Shown here piece by piece: positions 21,545-33,807 of a stretch of DNA of 64,000 nt. The notes beneath the pieces are model-generated. The model had not been told where the DNA came from. It worked only from the letters and a program-made list of their open reading frames with translations, and searched no databases. The DNA lies in the NCBI GenBank assembly GCA_009809945.1, contig WTPW01000340.1:157892-221891 (forward strand), written 5' to 3'. The stretch is from Gigaspora margarita (lineage: Eukaryota; Glomeromycota; Glomeromycetes; Diversisporales; Gigasporaceae). The position numbers and the translations under genes were made by a program. Numbering within the stretch: the first letter of the stretch is position 1; each line of letters starts with the position of its first letter.

Positions 21545-22004
21545 GTCTTTCCTCCGTTCCTTTATTTGAATTATGTCAATTTAAATATTATTACAACTTG
21601 AATTTACATTTTTCTATGGGGAAGGGGGAATAGAGCTACTTTACTCCAGACCTAAGACTTTACTAGTTAGGTCAAAGACCTCTAGGTTATGCTAGCTATT
21701 TGGTTGGGCAAGAGGTTATGACTGATAAATTTTTTTACCCATCTGAAGTAATTGTACTATTTTACCGATTTTGATTGTTCGGTCGTTTGAACTTGCTGGT
21801 TGTTAGGAATGTTTGGGCCAACGGTTGTGTAATTATTTGTGTTAAGGTATTGATATTTGTTCTACTTTCTAACCAACAGGTTTCATATAGTTTGTTAATC
21901 AACTCATGATAGAAGTGAGGGGTAATAGACAGCACTTGTTGGATTTGATTTAGGGGGAGGAGAGGTTGTGATGTTATTACTGTAATTGGGATTTCTTTTT
22001 CTAG

Positions 22005-25000
22005 GTGTATTTCTCAAAGTTTCTGTATGTAATAGCCGGGGTTAGACAGAGAGAGATTTGGTGTTTTGAGGCAAATTCGTTCATTGTTTCAGCTACAGCT
22101 GCTTCGAAGGACTTGGGGTTTTTGGGGCACACCATCCAATATAAGTTGTTGTCTTCTTGGGTTCTACATGCTGTACAAATTTGGGTTTTGTATTTGTCGG
22201 GGTGTCTAGAGTGTAAATTATGAAGAGTGGGGAGTTCGTTAGTTAAGATTTTAATTTTAAACGATTTTATCTTGGATTGGGTCAGATGAGTTTGTTTTGT
22301 TAATGGTTTGCCATGATAATTAATGTTTCTGTAGGTTAGGTTCCAATTAATTTCATTAACTCTTAAATTCCACTTTTGTATCCTATTCTGTGAAAGCTAT
22401 TCGTTGATGTTTTTTGCTTTGTGTAAGTGTTTTAGGAGATGGCGTGCGGTAAATGGAGCTGCTTGTTGATGAAGATAAACTTTATATAGGTTCACTAGGA
22501 AGGATGGTATGAATTCGGCATAGTGTGTTTTTTCATTGCTTTCTACGTTGATGTCTTGATTATGGGTGATCTCATAGTGTAGTTTTTTTCTCTCATTTAT
22601 TGCATTTAGATTTAAGTGATAGGGGCCAGGTCCTGGTATATTATTTCTTTTGTCTTGTTTACTGGTTGTGTTTTAGTCTTATTATAAATCTGAGTTGTTC
22701 TCATGTTGTTAGTTGTTAATTCCACTTTTGATTTAACTGGGAGAACAGCGCTAATTATGGTTAGACAAGTTAATATGAGTTTGTCAAGAGATGGCCACGT
22801 TTCATTTCTAATGTTGACATTCCAGGTGTGGTAGTTTTTCTTAATTGAAATTGAAGCTAGATATGAGTTGACTTTTGTGTTAGTATATAGTAGTACTTGT
22901 AGCTTTCCAGGATTACTAAACGTTAATTCATTGTATTCATCTAGTATCTCTTTTTGGAAGGTGTTGAATGCTTTAGCGATTTGGTGCATAGAATAATGTC
23001 TAGGTGGAATCAGGATGGTAATCTTGTTAACTTGTGATAGGTGGGGTAGTAGAATTTCTTCTTTTCTACCATGCCAGAATTTTTTGGAGTCGACAACTAT
23101 CTTGTACATTGCTTTGCTTTGTTTGGTGATTATAAAGTTTTTGAATTTCCACTATCTAAATAAGTACATCCCTTATATCTTGTGAGTTTATTTGTGTAAT
23201 GATTGAGTTTGTAATGCCGAAAGGATGTATTGTTTTTCGTTGTTGACGAAATTTTTCCCATAATATACTTGGTGGTAGTTGTCCAGTGTTTTGAGTCATC
23301 TTCCAGTGGTTGCCAGGTGAAAGGGTTTGGGTCGATTAAGGCCAAGGCCAGATTAGTTTTTTCTTGTATAAGGTTAGTGATATATGAAAACCATTTCGGA
23401 ATTCTGCTACATGGGATTTTCTGTATGTTGTAGTAGAAATGTTTCCATTGTAAAATTTCTGTATTGTGGTAGTTTGTGAATTGTTTGATTGAATGGATAT
23501 CGTGCTTGTTCAAATGTTGTTTAATCATTACTCTTCTGGAGTGGTCTGTTAGTATCATATTGATTGAGGTACCAAGGTATTTATATGGAATGGGTTTTGT
23601 GTGATTTACACGGTTGATTTGCATTTCTTTGGAATGTAGTAGTAGGATAATGCCCATGGTGAGGGAGTAGTGTTCTGGTTTAGGTATCACTGGGCATTCA
23701 CTGAGGATGGATTGGTTTGTATTGGCTTGGTTTTGGATTTGTTGTAACCTCACGGTTAATGTGGATTGATCAAAGTTCTGGTCGTTTAGTGCATGATAAA
23801 GATTATTTATATATGCTGTACTCTGCACTTGTTCTACTGAGTTTAGTCCATAGATGTGAGGGTTATACAAGGTTGATGAAGGTATGCTACGGGCAAGCGA
23901 TGCTTTGTATCTAATGATATTTGCCAGGTCTCGGTCCATGCGTTTACAGGTTGATGGAGGTAGAAGGGTGTTTTGAATCCTGTAGGCTAGTCGAGTTAGT
24001 ATAACAGAGTTGATGATGTAAATAGATTGTTTCTTGGTTATCTGTGCTCTTTGTAATCTTTTAACACTGATGTTAACTTCGTGTTGAATTTGATTTTGAA
24101 TGTATTTGTGACTTCGATTTCTTGTGAACCACATTTCTAGGAATTTGAGCAAATCTATTTTGTCGATATTGAATATTTGTCCATTTTGAAAGGTAATCGG
24201 GGTAATGTCATTTGGATTAGTGTGGAATAGGGTCGATTTGTGTGGGTTAATTTTTAAGTTTGACATTTTGTAGAATGAGCTTGCAGTTGTTAGTATTTTT
24301 TCTAGTTCACTATAGGAGGGTGCAATCCAAGTGGTATCGTCTATATAGGCCAGTACCGAGGTTGAGACTGATAGAACTTTGGTTGGTTGAAGGGGTGTCT
24401 GGGTAGTCATGGTGTAGCCTGGGAATGTATCATTTATTTTTCGTATGAGAGGGTCATAGTATATACGCCAAAGGATCAGAGATATAGTCTCTCCTTGATC
24501 GATTCCATCTTCAACTGCATAACTATCTGTTCTTCCTAGTGTAGTTATGACTTGGTTGTATCTATTTCTAAAAATATTAATGATGACATTGGTAAATTTA
24601 GTTGGCACTTTAATCCTGAGGAGCGCTTTTTCAAGGAGTAGGAGGTGTACTGTATCATACGCCTTGGACATGTCTTGCGATATTATCCAAAGTTCCTTTT
24701 TATAAATCTGTGCGTGTTCGATTATGTGACTAAGTTGTTGAATAGGTTGTGATGTTGATGTCAAAGGTATTGCAACATTATTAGCATAGGAGAGAATACG
24801 ATGTTTAGTGAAGATCAGATTTAGCCTGTTGGTCATAATTTTAGTGAAGATCTTTCTGGAATGTTCGATTAAGGTGATTGGTCTGGTTTGGGTGAGATCA
24901 CTGTTATATTCCATTTTCTTGGCTATTGGCCATATTAAGCTATTGCCCTACATGGTAGGAATTAGTTCTAATATAAGTATTGCATTGAATATCTTTGTTA

Positions 25001-26703
25001 GGATTTTGATGCTATTCTGGGGTAAGTGTTTTAGCATTTCGTTCGAGATGAGTGATGGGCCAGTTGCTTTTGATAGTGGTGAATTCTTTATGGTGTTGGA
25101 AATTTCCTCCTCTGTAATCATAGTGCAGATATCAGCATATATATCATCGGGTATTGCGTCTCTAGGTTGGTATTCTTGTTCCCATCTTTCCCATTCTAAT
25201 TCGTCTAGTGTAATATGTTTTGTCCAACATTGGAAATATTTTTTTGTTGTTTCTTTAATTTCCTGTGGTTCAGTAATAACCTCCTCTAGTAGGGTTACGT
25301 TATCGAAATGAACTCTGCCTTTTTTGCATTGGAGAATGCTATCAATCATTTTGGTTGTATTGTCAGTAAAGTTTGTGTATCATCTTAATATGGCTCCATT
25401 AATCGTTTCCTTTTTCTCTTGTTCTAATTCAAGATTTCTTGCGAGGTACATTGTATTCTTCAGACTTGTAATCGCTTGGAAGCTATCTGGATATATGTTT
25501 GTATCTAAGGCATCCTGGGGTAATGATTGGATATCTATATTGGTTAATTTTTTGATTTTGTCTATTGATATATTTATCTTGTCAATAATGAAATGGGAAG
25601 AATGTGGTGTGTCTAGATTCTTAATGATTTTAATTAATTTAAACGATATTTTGAGGGCACGGTGTAGCTTGGTCGTTTTAAGATTGTGGGCGTGGAGTTT
25701 GTGAGGTAAAGAGAAGGTAAACAAAATCATTGTGTTTGCGGTTCTTTTAACGATGTTGTTCCAATTATGCCACTGTTTATTCAGTTTGTTGCTATTTTCG
25801 ATTGAATCATTTAGTAGAGTCGATTTTGATATCCTCCTGTCTATCTCGTCTGAAAAGTCTTCTCAATTTTCCTCTGACATCTTCTCATAAAGATAAATTT
25901 TCTGTTTGTTTTTCTTTTGTCTAGTGGTTAGGTTAGGAAGATTTAATTGCCAGGTACTTGTCAGAATCTGATAGTCACTTTTAGTTGAATCGTTAGGATC
26001 TATTAGCCAAGGAGGAGAAAAATTTAGGGCTATGTCGAGATTGGTCCAGATGTCATCAATCTGACTAGAAAGTTTAGCTCTCTTCCATGTGGGTTCAGTT
26101 ATATCATGTAAGTCTAAAAGGCTTGTCAGGCCAAGTGATTGAAGATGATGTAGAAGGTGATTTTTTGGAATCTGTTTGTTTTTCAAATTGTTGTTAAAGT
26201 CCCCCAGTATTATTAAATTCATGTGTCTTGATTTTGCGGCATTTATCCATTCTACTATCTCTTTCTGTGCCTTTTTTGATGATGGAGTAGCTTCGGATGA
26301 AAGATAGATGGAGATGGTGCAGGTTTTAGACCGAGGAAAGAAAAAATCTATGAGTAGGGCAAAGCCTGGTATTTGTTTGATTGTGTGGATGTATGGTTGG
26401 ATACTTGGGTGTACGGCAATTGCCGTCCCGAGACTCGCTTCTCTAATTGTTCCTGTACTAGTGTTATTATTGGCTGTAAAATAGTGTAGAGTGGGTTGGA
26501 CAATGACGAATGGGGGTGGTTGATTCCGGTAATTTCGTTTCTGTCATTGATATAATGTAGGCACCTAACTCGGCTGCTTTTTCTAACCATAATTGAAAAT
26601 TTAATTTTGTATTAATGCCTTGTACGTTATGAGTTATAATTTTAAGTGATTGATTGTCATTAAAGTTGAAGGGATTGATTGAGTTAGCAGGAGTGTAGTT
26701 CAT
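22005..26703 (-). pseudogene. LINE 1 ORF2: endonuclease-reverse transcriptase, broken
   Basis: Starts MNYTPANSINPFNFNDNQSL at 26703. APE endonuclease motifs: IITHNVQGIN, SMTETKLPE, IILGDFNNNL and SDYQIL, where the final catalytic His of SDH is Tyr. Reverse transcriptase (24914-23130 is the longest open piece, 594 codons): RPITLIEHSRK, SQDMSKAYDTV (motif A), GIDQGETISLILWRIYYDPL (motif B), LAYIDDTTWI (motif C, YIDD) and LKINPHKST (motif D). A C-terminal domain follows (23109-22612, MYKIVVDSKKFWHGRKEEIL), then a zinc-finger-like CTACRTQEDNNLYWMVCP (about 22180). Stops lie where LINE 2 has Trp, for example IPTM-stop-GNS against VPNSWKKEN. It is inactive. Confidence 0.9.
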
Positions 26704-26766
26704 CAGTTAATTGGGCTTTGTATTATGTTAGTGGAGGTTGATCCGTTCCTGGTCCCGGGAGTAACC

Positions 26767-28944
26767 TTATTGCTGTTGTGATTGATCATATTGTTGGTTT
26801 GTTTTTCCTTTCCTCTTGAATAGATCCCAGTCTGGATCAGGTAAGTCTGGGAGAAGGTTGAGATAGGGTGGGATAGTAGTAGTATTGAAAAGTTCGTCAA
26901 GGATCTGTATTGCTTGTTTAGCCTTTTTGTGTTCCCAGATGGGGAACAAGTCCACTGATTCAGGAATATGTAATTTTAAGTATTGAATAAAGTCATCAAG
27001 TGTTGTAGGAATTTTTGTTTGTGTGTTGAAAGTTTCCTCGAATGGGATATCGATCTATTCTTCTGGGATTCTACGGAAGTAGTAGTGTTGGCGTAGTAGC
27101 TTCACGGTATCTAGTAATACTACCTGACTTCTAATGGGTATGGTTAAATTTACGTGTTTAATGTCGTTCGGATCATTTGGGAGGAGTAGTTTGTCAAAGT
27201 GATTCACTATCATGTAATTTTCAGGCATTGGTATAGGAATGATATATTGGTTCTTATTTCTGATATAAAGTATTGCACCATTTCCTTGTCTGCAATTGGA
27301 AATTCGTAGACTAGTTCAGTTTTGACTTTTTTTGGGTCCTCGGGGAGACGTGATTTGGGTGTGATAAAGACATTTGGGATTCGTTTAAATCTATAATAGG
27401 TTCTAACGTTTCCACGTGTCTCTTGAAGTCTTCTGCATCTACTGGTGTAAAAGGAAACATGCTACGGATTCTGTGATCTAATTCCTGGGGGTGGAGGAGA
27501 GAAATGGTTTGGGTTCAGATAGGTCGAAGTAGCTAGGTGGCATTCTATCGAAGGTGTAATATTGTTTCAACATGCTACGATACCGACTGAGTTGTGCAAG
27601 CTGACGCTTATATCGTATAGGGAATTTATCCTTTAGGGAATGATGTAGATTTTTTGGGTCAGAGGGCAAAGGTGTGAGCTGTCTTGCAAAGTATAAGTCT
27701 AGTAGGTTGTTAAAGTTGTAGATTTTTCTGAGGGCCACTACAATTGATCGAGTTTCAGTTCAGTTTTCTATCGGGAGTCTAAAGAGGAGTATGTCCTTGA
27801 TGTTCTGTGGGATGTCTTTAGGTTTTGCCGAAATGGGTTTCTTTTGCTCGTCCACTACTGTACTAATAATTTGTCTCATTTTTTCAAATGTGATTGTGCA
27901 GCTTATACGGGCAAAACCAATAGCGTAGAAGATTGCTCTGGTTGACTCATGTGGATTTGTTTTAATTATATCTAGATTGGTAATATGGTCATTTGCCAAT
28001 TGTCATTTCAATTTGTCATAAATTTGGTCCCGGTTGCGTTTATTTGTAATGAGAACACCATGTAGGTTTTTATAGCACTCGAGTGCCTTGTTGAACATTA
28101 ACATAAATTCTGTTTGGTGAGCCAGTTCGTTAGCTTTGGACCTAGAAAAGGTGTGGAAGAATGATGTATCATGGTGTTTGAATTTGAGCTTAATGGCTTT
28201 AGAGATAATTTCATTAGTGGGGGTGACTTTTAATTTGTAGTTAATGAAAGCCGCAAATTTTTCTTCGAATGTAAAGGAGTCGATAATTGCATCGTTATGC
28301 CAGATAACAAAATTGAAAGGTTTGTTTTTCCTTTTCTGTAGTTCAGTGCTGATTTGGCTTGTCCATAGCTCGGTCCTTTTCTCTTGTTCTTTGTTAGTTT
28401 GTTCACAATTTTGTCCCTTGAGCGCTTGACTATATGTTCTCTGATTATTGGTTTGTGAGGATTCTATCATTACGTCAGATCTAGCATCAGAAAAGTCTTG
28501 ATCTACCTTAGCTTCCCACCGGGGAAGGTGTGGTTCAGTCGAATCTGGTCAGAGTACTGGTTCAGTTTGATCAAGAGTCATCTCTGTTGTGATTGATGGG
28601 TCTTCTACATTAGGTATTGTTGGGGTAGCCGTGGGAGTTTCTATTTCCATATCTGTCAGAATTTGCTCTAATATATCGAACTGGTTGGTGTAGGAAAATT
28701 TCGTAGGAAATTGATGATTGGAGTTTGTTGTTGTTATGTTCTCGAGGTCATGTGATATTTGCTGGGTTTCTGGCAGGGGTCCACTAGAATCGCTACTTGG
28801 TTCTCGCTGGGGAGTAGAGGAAGTTGCATTTTCATCTATTTTTATTTTCTTCACGGTTCTTTCGTCATTGGGCGGTTGTTGGAGTATAGCTGATGTTGTT
28901 TCTTGGATTTCTGTTAAAATTGGGTCATTTTGGATTGTATTCAT
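26767..28944 (-). pseudogene. LINE 1 ORF1, broken
   Basis: Begins MNTIQNDPILTEIQETTSAI. A Ser/Thr/Pro-rich N-terminus (residues 1-130) is followed by KAIKLKFKHHDTSFFHTFSR (about residue 240), which is conserved with LINE 2, then modules of the form LPI...ALRKIYNF, LTIPI...LLRQHYYFRRIPEE and VDLFPIWEHKKAKQAIQI. I see no zinc knuckle or RRM. One main frame runs from 28944 to about 27480 broken only by single stops (TGA, TGA, TGA, TAG); a frame change follows. It ends next to the ORF2 start with a TGATG overlap at 26705-26701. By analogy to other LINE ORF1 proteins it should bind the element RNA. Confidence 0.75.
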
Positions 28945-29384
28945 TTTTATGTTTCATGATGTGCTAAGCAGTGTAGCGAAGGAAGTGGGTATTTCGTAAT
29001 TCTTTCTTGTTCGCTTCACTTTTGCTTGTCTTTATTTAGTTACTTAAGTGATTTGTCCACTAGGGAAAGAACGCTATCCTATTTTTGGTGCCCGAAGGCC
29101 AATTTTTAGTTAGGCTGTTTATGACTCTTTTCCTTGATTTTGTTTGTTTTTGTTTTTAATATGATCTACAGATGTTCGGGAAAGAGTCTTTTTTTACTAT
29201 AATAATAAATTTTTTTTTGTTTTAATAATATAACTATAAAAAATTAAAATAAAAAAATTTTGATTAAATTTGGTTAAATAGTTGTTAAGTTATTTAAACT
29301 TAAAGTTGAAAAAACTTTTACTTAAAAAAGATTTGTCCTTTTTTTATTGATGTCCCTTCATATAATGAATATTAATATATAATG

Positions 29385-29800
29385 ATTATAACTACTATTA
29401 ATTACTAATAATTAAAAACTTTGTTAGATTTTTCAAAATTTGATATTAATTTTCTTGATAACTACTAATTCAAATCAGCTCAAATTTTTACTGAACATAA
29501 TATATATCATCATATATATCATATTTAAATTTTAGCTAATTTGGTTTATAGTTCTTGAGAAATCGTTTGTAAACGATAGTCAATTTTTTTAAAAATATTG
29601 ACTATTGTTTACAAATATTTTCTCAAGAACTATTGGCCCAAATTGGCTAAAATTTAAATATGGTATATATGATAATATATATTATGTTCAATAAAAATTT
29701 GGACTAATTTGAATTAGTAGTTATCAAGAAAATTAATGTCAAAGTTTAAAAAAATCTAACAAATTTTTTGCTACATATTGTTAGTAATTACTAACAATAA
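29385..29800. repeat. Long near-perfect palindrome (about 415 bp)
   Basis: Arms of about 200 bases around a centre near 29597. Paired landmarks: TAGTTCTTGAGAAATCGTTT with AAATATTTTCTCAAGAACTA, TTTCTTGATAACTACTAATT with AATTAGTAGTTATCAAGAAA, and GATAGTCAATTTTTTTAAAA with AAAATATTGACTATTG. There is no ORF. It could fold into one long hairpin. Confidence 0.8.
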
Positions 29801-29885
29801 TACCCAACAGGGGGTTATATATTGATTGCTATCTAAAGGATTACTAATAATATATAGTTCCTCTAAAATTTTGCTCAATGCAGTA

Positions 29886-29998
29886 AGGGCGCTAACAGAT
29901 ATTACATAAGATTTTTTTATCAAGGGGTACCTCCCTCCCCCATATAAGACGATTCTGATTGGTCGATTTTAAAAAAAAATTTATCAAAATTTTACTAA
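29886..29998. repeat. Solo end related to the GGGCGCTGACA MITE
   Basis: GGGCGCTAACAGATATTACA, followed by AAGGGGTACCTCCCTCCCCC, resembles the left end of the MITE at 54740 (GGGCGCTGACATTTATTAGG, then GGGGGTGGGGGGTC). No matching right end was found. Confidence 0.45.
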
Positions 29999-30214
29999 GG
30001 CCACGTAAACTAATAAAATTAGTTCTTATAACCTGGCCAGGTCACTTTTTTTGAAAAGTTAAAAATTTTTGTTATAATAAAATTTTTTTTGAAAAAAAAA
30101 TTTATAAAAATTTTTATATTAAAAAAATTTTTAAATATAACATTTTTGCCAGCCGGCCAGGTTCTATTTGCTTGTCCCATGTTATGAGAACCAACTAATT
30201 TAATTTGTATAGCC
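29999..30214. mobile_element. PIF/Harbinger-like MITE, relative of element B
   Basis: Left GGCCACGTAAACTAATAAAA and right (reverse complement) GGCTATACAAATTAAATTAG, both followed by GTTCTYATAAC and a GGCCNGG block. It is flanked by TAA on both sides. The end sequence parallels the TIR of element B (GGTGATACAAATAAAATTTA, CATAAC, CCCGGCC). Confidence 0.75.
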
Positions 30215-31800
30215 TAATAGATTATAATTTTGAACTCTAAATAAACTTATTTAAAATATAATTATATACTAAAATAATGTATTATTGCATACTAAAAAAG
30301 TTTATTTAGTGCCCAAAGTTATATTTCATTAGTAAAATTTTGCATAATATAGGATTACTTATTTTTTTATTAATAAAAATATAGAAAATTCTGCATTATG
30401 CAAAATTTTGCTAATGAATAATAAATTTAAGCTCTAAGTAAACTTGTTTAACACTAAAATATACATTATTTTAGTATATATTCTTTTAATTTTCTTATTT
30501 TTTAAATAAAGATGAGCAAAAATGCATTTTTGATAAAAATTTAACAATTTTACTTATCTTTATTTCAAAAATTATAAAAGTTAAATAATTATATACTAAA
30601 ATAATATAGAATTTAGTTTTAAACAAACTTAATTAGGGCTTTAAGTTATAATTTATTAGTAAAATTTTGCATAATGATAAATTTTCTATATTTTTATTAA
30701 TAAAAATATAGAAAATTCTGTATTATCAAAATTTTACTAATTAAATGTAACTTTGAGCCCTAAGTAAACTTGTTTAGCCCTACTTATAGCTGCCTTTGTG
30801 GCTTCCTGACCAGTTACACTTAGACAATAACACATGCCCACCAATAGAGCAGGCGATCTGCAAAATCAGTATTTGGTCCACTATGTGGATCAAATACAGT
30901 ATCCCAACTAATCACATTCTAACCATTCAAATCTAGGTGAGTCTTGACCACTCTAGTAGGTTTAGGTTACAAATAAATTAGTCTGAGCTTTTATTCTTGC
31001 ATGTAATTTATATTTATTTGTTACTGTACAATTTAAATTGTTGCTATTAAACAACCCCTTATATAAATTACTCAATAAAGATAAAAAAAAAAAAAAAACT
31101 TGTTTAGCACTAAAAATTACATTCTGGCAGTATATAATTATTTAATTTTTTAATATTTGAAATAAAGATGAGCAAAATTGATAAATTTTTATCAAAATAT
31201 AATATTGCTCATCTTTATTTGAAAATTTATTAAAATCAAACAATTATATACCAATATAGTATATATTTTGGTTCTGAACAAGTTTAATTAGAGCTCCAAG
31301 TTATAATTCATTAGTACAATTTTGTATAATTCTGAATTTTCTATATTTTTATTAATAAAAATATAGAAAATTTCACATAATGCAAAATTGTACTAATTAA
31401 TCATAATTTTGAGCTATAAGTAAACATGTTTAGCATTAAAAAATATACTATATTGGCATATATTTTTTGATTTTTTTTAAATTTTCAAATAAAGGTGAGC
31501 AATATTACATTTTGATAAAAATTTACTATTTTATTCATCTTTATTTCAAAAATTGAAAAAATTAAATAATTATATGCTATTAGAATGTAGTTTTTAGTGC
31601 TGAACAAGTTTACTTAGAGCTTCAAGTTATAATTTATTAGTAAAATTTTGTATAATACAGAATTTTCTATATTTTTATTAATAAAAATATAGAAAATTCA
31701 TCATCATGCAAAATTTTACTAATGAATTATAACTTTGATACCTAAGTAAACTTGTTTAGCACTTAAAAATATACTATTATAGTATATATTTGTATTTATA
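30215..31800. repeat. Array of alternating hairpin repeats
   Basis: About five units alternate two palindromes: P1 centred on CTATATTTTTATTAATAAAA with arms TAGTAAAATTTTGCATAAT and TTTAGTGCTNAACAAGTTTA; P2 with arms AAATAAAGATGAGCAAAA and TTTTGCTCATCTTTATTT. P1 centres lie at about 30370, 30695, 31355 and 31685. A SINE-like copy interrupts the array at 30779-31095. Confidence 0.75.
30779..31095 (+). mobile_element. SINE-like retroposed copy
   Basis: The 317-base body starts CCTACTTATAGCTGCC and ends AATAAAGAT plus a run of A. The 13-base target duplication AAACTTGTTTAGC lies at 30766-30778 and 31096-31108. TAGCTGCCTTTGTGG near the 5' end weakly resembles an A box; no clear B box was found, so a tRNA origin is not shown. 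Confidence 0.75.
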
Positions 31801-31814
31801 TAAATTTTTTGATC

Positions 31815-32399
31815 ACAGGATCCAAAGATTGATGAAAATTTATTAATTGCCAATCCAGATAAGATCAGCAATATTTCTATATTTAGAATTGGNGCAAAAC
31901 AAATATATAAACAAGGTAGTANNAAATCTGNATCAGGCCTGTATATATAAAATTTTTATATGATTTAAAGAATTTTAAAGACATTTTTACTCATATCTTC
32001 TTATCTACAAGTCCGATTTTAATGAAATTTTGGTAGTAGATGCACAAGAACCTGNTCTACAACTTTACTTAGAGCCAAAAATAATATTTACTTAGTATAA
32101 AAAAAACTTTTTATTAGGCCTAATACAGATTTACTAATATATTGTTTATATATTTGTTTATCCCCAATTCCAAATATGGTAATAATATAGCTATAGTGCT
32201 GATCTTATCCGGATTGGTAATTAATCATTTAAGAATATAAAAATAAATTGATTAAATGATTGATAAATCTTTATTGATCTTAGGATCCTGTAATTGGAAT
32301 TTAACAGTTTTTAGCTTGTTAGAATTGACTTACTGAGATGAACATTTTGGTAGTTAATTTATTCAAAATGGTCCAGTAGATCAAAAGTTATTCAATAGT
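31815..32399. repeat. Mirror repeat around GATCTTATCCGGATTGG
   Basis: CACAGGATCCAAAGATTGAT, AATTGCCAATCCAGATAAGA (31815-31870) and GATCTTATCCGGATTGGTAA, ATTGATCTTAGGATCCTG (32200-32290) are inverted counterparts, so 31815-32290 looks like a degraded TIR element. It is followed by the dispersed repeat also seen at 20380 and 32683. Confidence 0.5.
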
Positions 32400-32682
32400 A
32401 GGGTTCTCAAATTCAAATCAAATCAAATATTGGGTCAATTTGAATTTGATCAAATCAAATTGACCCTGATTTGAATTTGATTTGATTCAAATATTTGGAT
32501 TTGAATTTGATTTGAATTTGAATTTTTAATAGTAATTTTCAAATCAAATTAAATATTTGTCAAATTAAATAAAATTTGGCCAGATTTGAATTTGATCAAA
32601 TCAAATATAGTCAAATTTGAATTTGAATTTGATCAAATATTTGATTCAAATATTTGAAGATCAAATCAAATTGCGGAACCCT
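32400..32682. mobile_element. MULE-like MITE of TTTGAATTTGATT units, intact copy
   Basis: Ends AGGGTTCTCAAATT and TTGCGGAACCCT. The 10-base target duplication ATTCAATAGT lies at 32390-32399 and 32683-32692. 283 bases of CAAATTTGAATTTGATC-type words. It gives the empty-site form of the copy at 20718-21373. Confidence 0.85.
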
Positions 32683-32869
32683 ATTCAATAGTATAGAAAT
32701 TTACTTAGTGATAAATGATTTTGGGATCCTGTGATTGGATTTTAATAATTTTGGGCTTGTTAGAATCAACTCATCACGACGAACATTTTGATAGCTAAAT
32801 CATCCAAAACAGATTAGTAGATCAAAAGTTATTAGCAATTCCATAAATTGGCCAATTAAAAATAATTTA

Positions 32870-33426
32870 GGGAAGTGCAGTAAATCACGTAATTATCTAG
32901 GGGGGGTCGCCCACCTATCACGTCCTATATATATATGTATAAATAGCCAATAATATTGAAGCAAAATCGATTATTAGTTAATCGCAGATAGTTGCTACAT
33001 AGTAAAGTCTAAATTCTACTATGTCAATCGATAATTATCGATTAAGTAAACTTGTTTGAAAGACCAAAATACACATACTCTGAAATTTTTATTAAAATTG
33101 AAGAAATTTTTATTATTTAACTTTTAATTTTTACGTTCGTCGAATATATTTTTTTAAAAAATTTTAATTTTTCCGTCGAACGTAAAAATCAAAAATTTTA
33201 TAGTAAGTGTATTTTGACCTTCTGAATAAGTTTACTTAAGCAATTTTAATCGATTTGCTTAGCAAAATTTAGACTTTACTATGTAGCGACTTTTGTCGAT
33301 TGTGGCGTAGCTTATTTTCAGGTCAAAGCCATTTTTGAGTTTTATGAAATTTGATTGGTCGACAGTCCTATCACAGGGGGGTCAGGACCTATGTAAACCC
33401 TAATTACGTAATTTACTGCACTTCCC
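32870..33426. mobile_element. PIF/Harbinger-like MITE
   Basis: TIR GGGAAGTGCAGTAAATYACG, TAATTA at both ends; TTA duplication at 32867-32869 and 33427-33429. The 557-base interior contains one unit of the ACATAGTAAAGTC hairpin family (32990-33300) and GC-rich blocks near each end (GGGGGGTCGCCCACC, CAGGGGGGTCAGGACC). Confidence 0.8.
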
Positions 33427-33807
33427 TTAAAAATCATGTGAGTGGACAGACGGAAAGTGCAAAGTTGCATTTTTGATATTTTAATATGTGATGCATCAAG
33501 AAAGTAACTTTTGTATCATAATACGTAGAAACTAAAGGTCCTATGCTTCGCTCTGAACAATAATAGTTTAGATTTGGGTGGGTATTTGCCTTCTAAAATA
33601 ATTTTATATATTAAATTTTGACATGAAGTTTTGTAAATTATTATAGGATCTTGTGAATATGTATTAGTTTTATACTTATAGTTTTTTTGGTTTGTTTGTG
33701 TCATTTTAAAAACAAGTGTGTACATGTATATACAAATTTTAATTGTTAGTCTTACTTTTAATATTTAATAAAAAAAAATTTAATTGTTATATAAATACCA
33801 TATTAAT

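Larger units (their letters stand above)
21503..29203 (-). mobile_element. LINE 1 (APE-type non-LTR retrotransposon), full length
   Basis: On the minus strand: 5' UTR, ORF1, ORF2 (endonuclease, reverse transcriptase, C-terminal domain, zinc finger), 3' UTR and a poly-A tail (T run 21499-21542 on the plus strand). The 20-base target duplication AATAAATTTTTTTTTGTTTT lies at 21483-21502 and 29204-29223. The length of 7.7 kb and the presence of both ends mark a full-length insertion. ORF1 and ORF2 are interrupted by about ten stops and a few frame changes. It belongs to the same family as LINE 2 (52244-62082), with clearly diverged protein. Confidence 0.92.
21393..29356. mobile_element. TIR element split by LINE 1
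   Basis: The left arm GGGATATCAATAGAAAAGGG and ACAAATC (21393-21482) and the right arm (29224-29356), read in reverse complement as GGGACATCAATAAAAAAAGG and ACAAATC, match over about 90 bases. The LINE with its 20-base target duplication lies between, so the original element was a short MITE. Confidence 0.6.

Noticed and set aside
24808-25311. 167-codon plus-strand ORF (and other plus-strand ORFs at 55981-57159 and 57815-58192)
   Set aside because: Antisense shadows of the reverse transcriptase ORFs, with hydrophobic composition from antisense reading.
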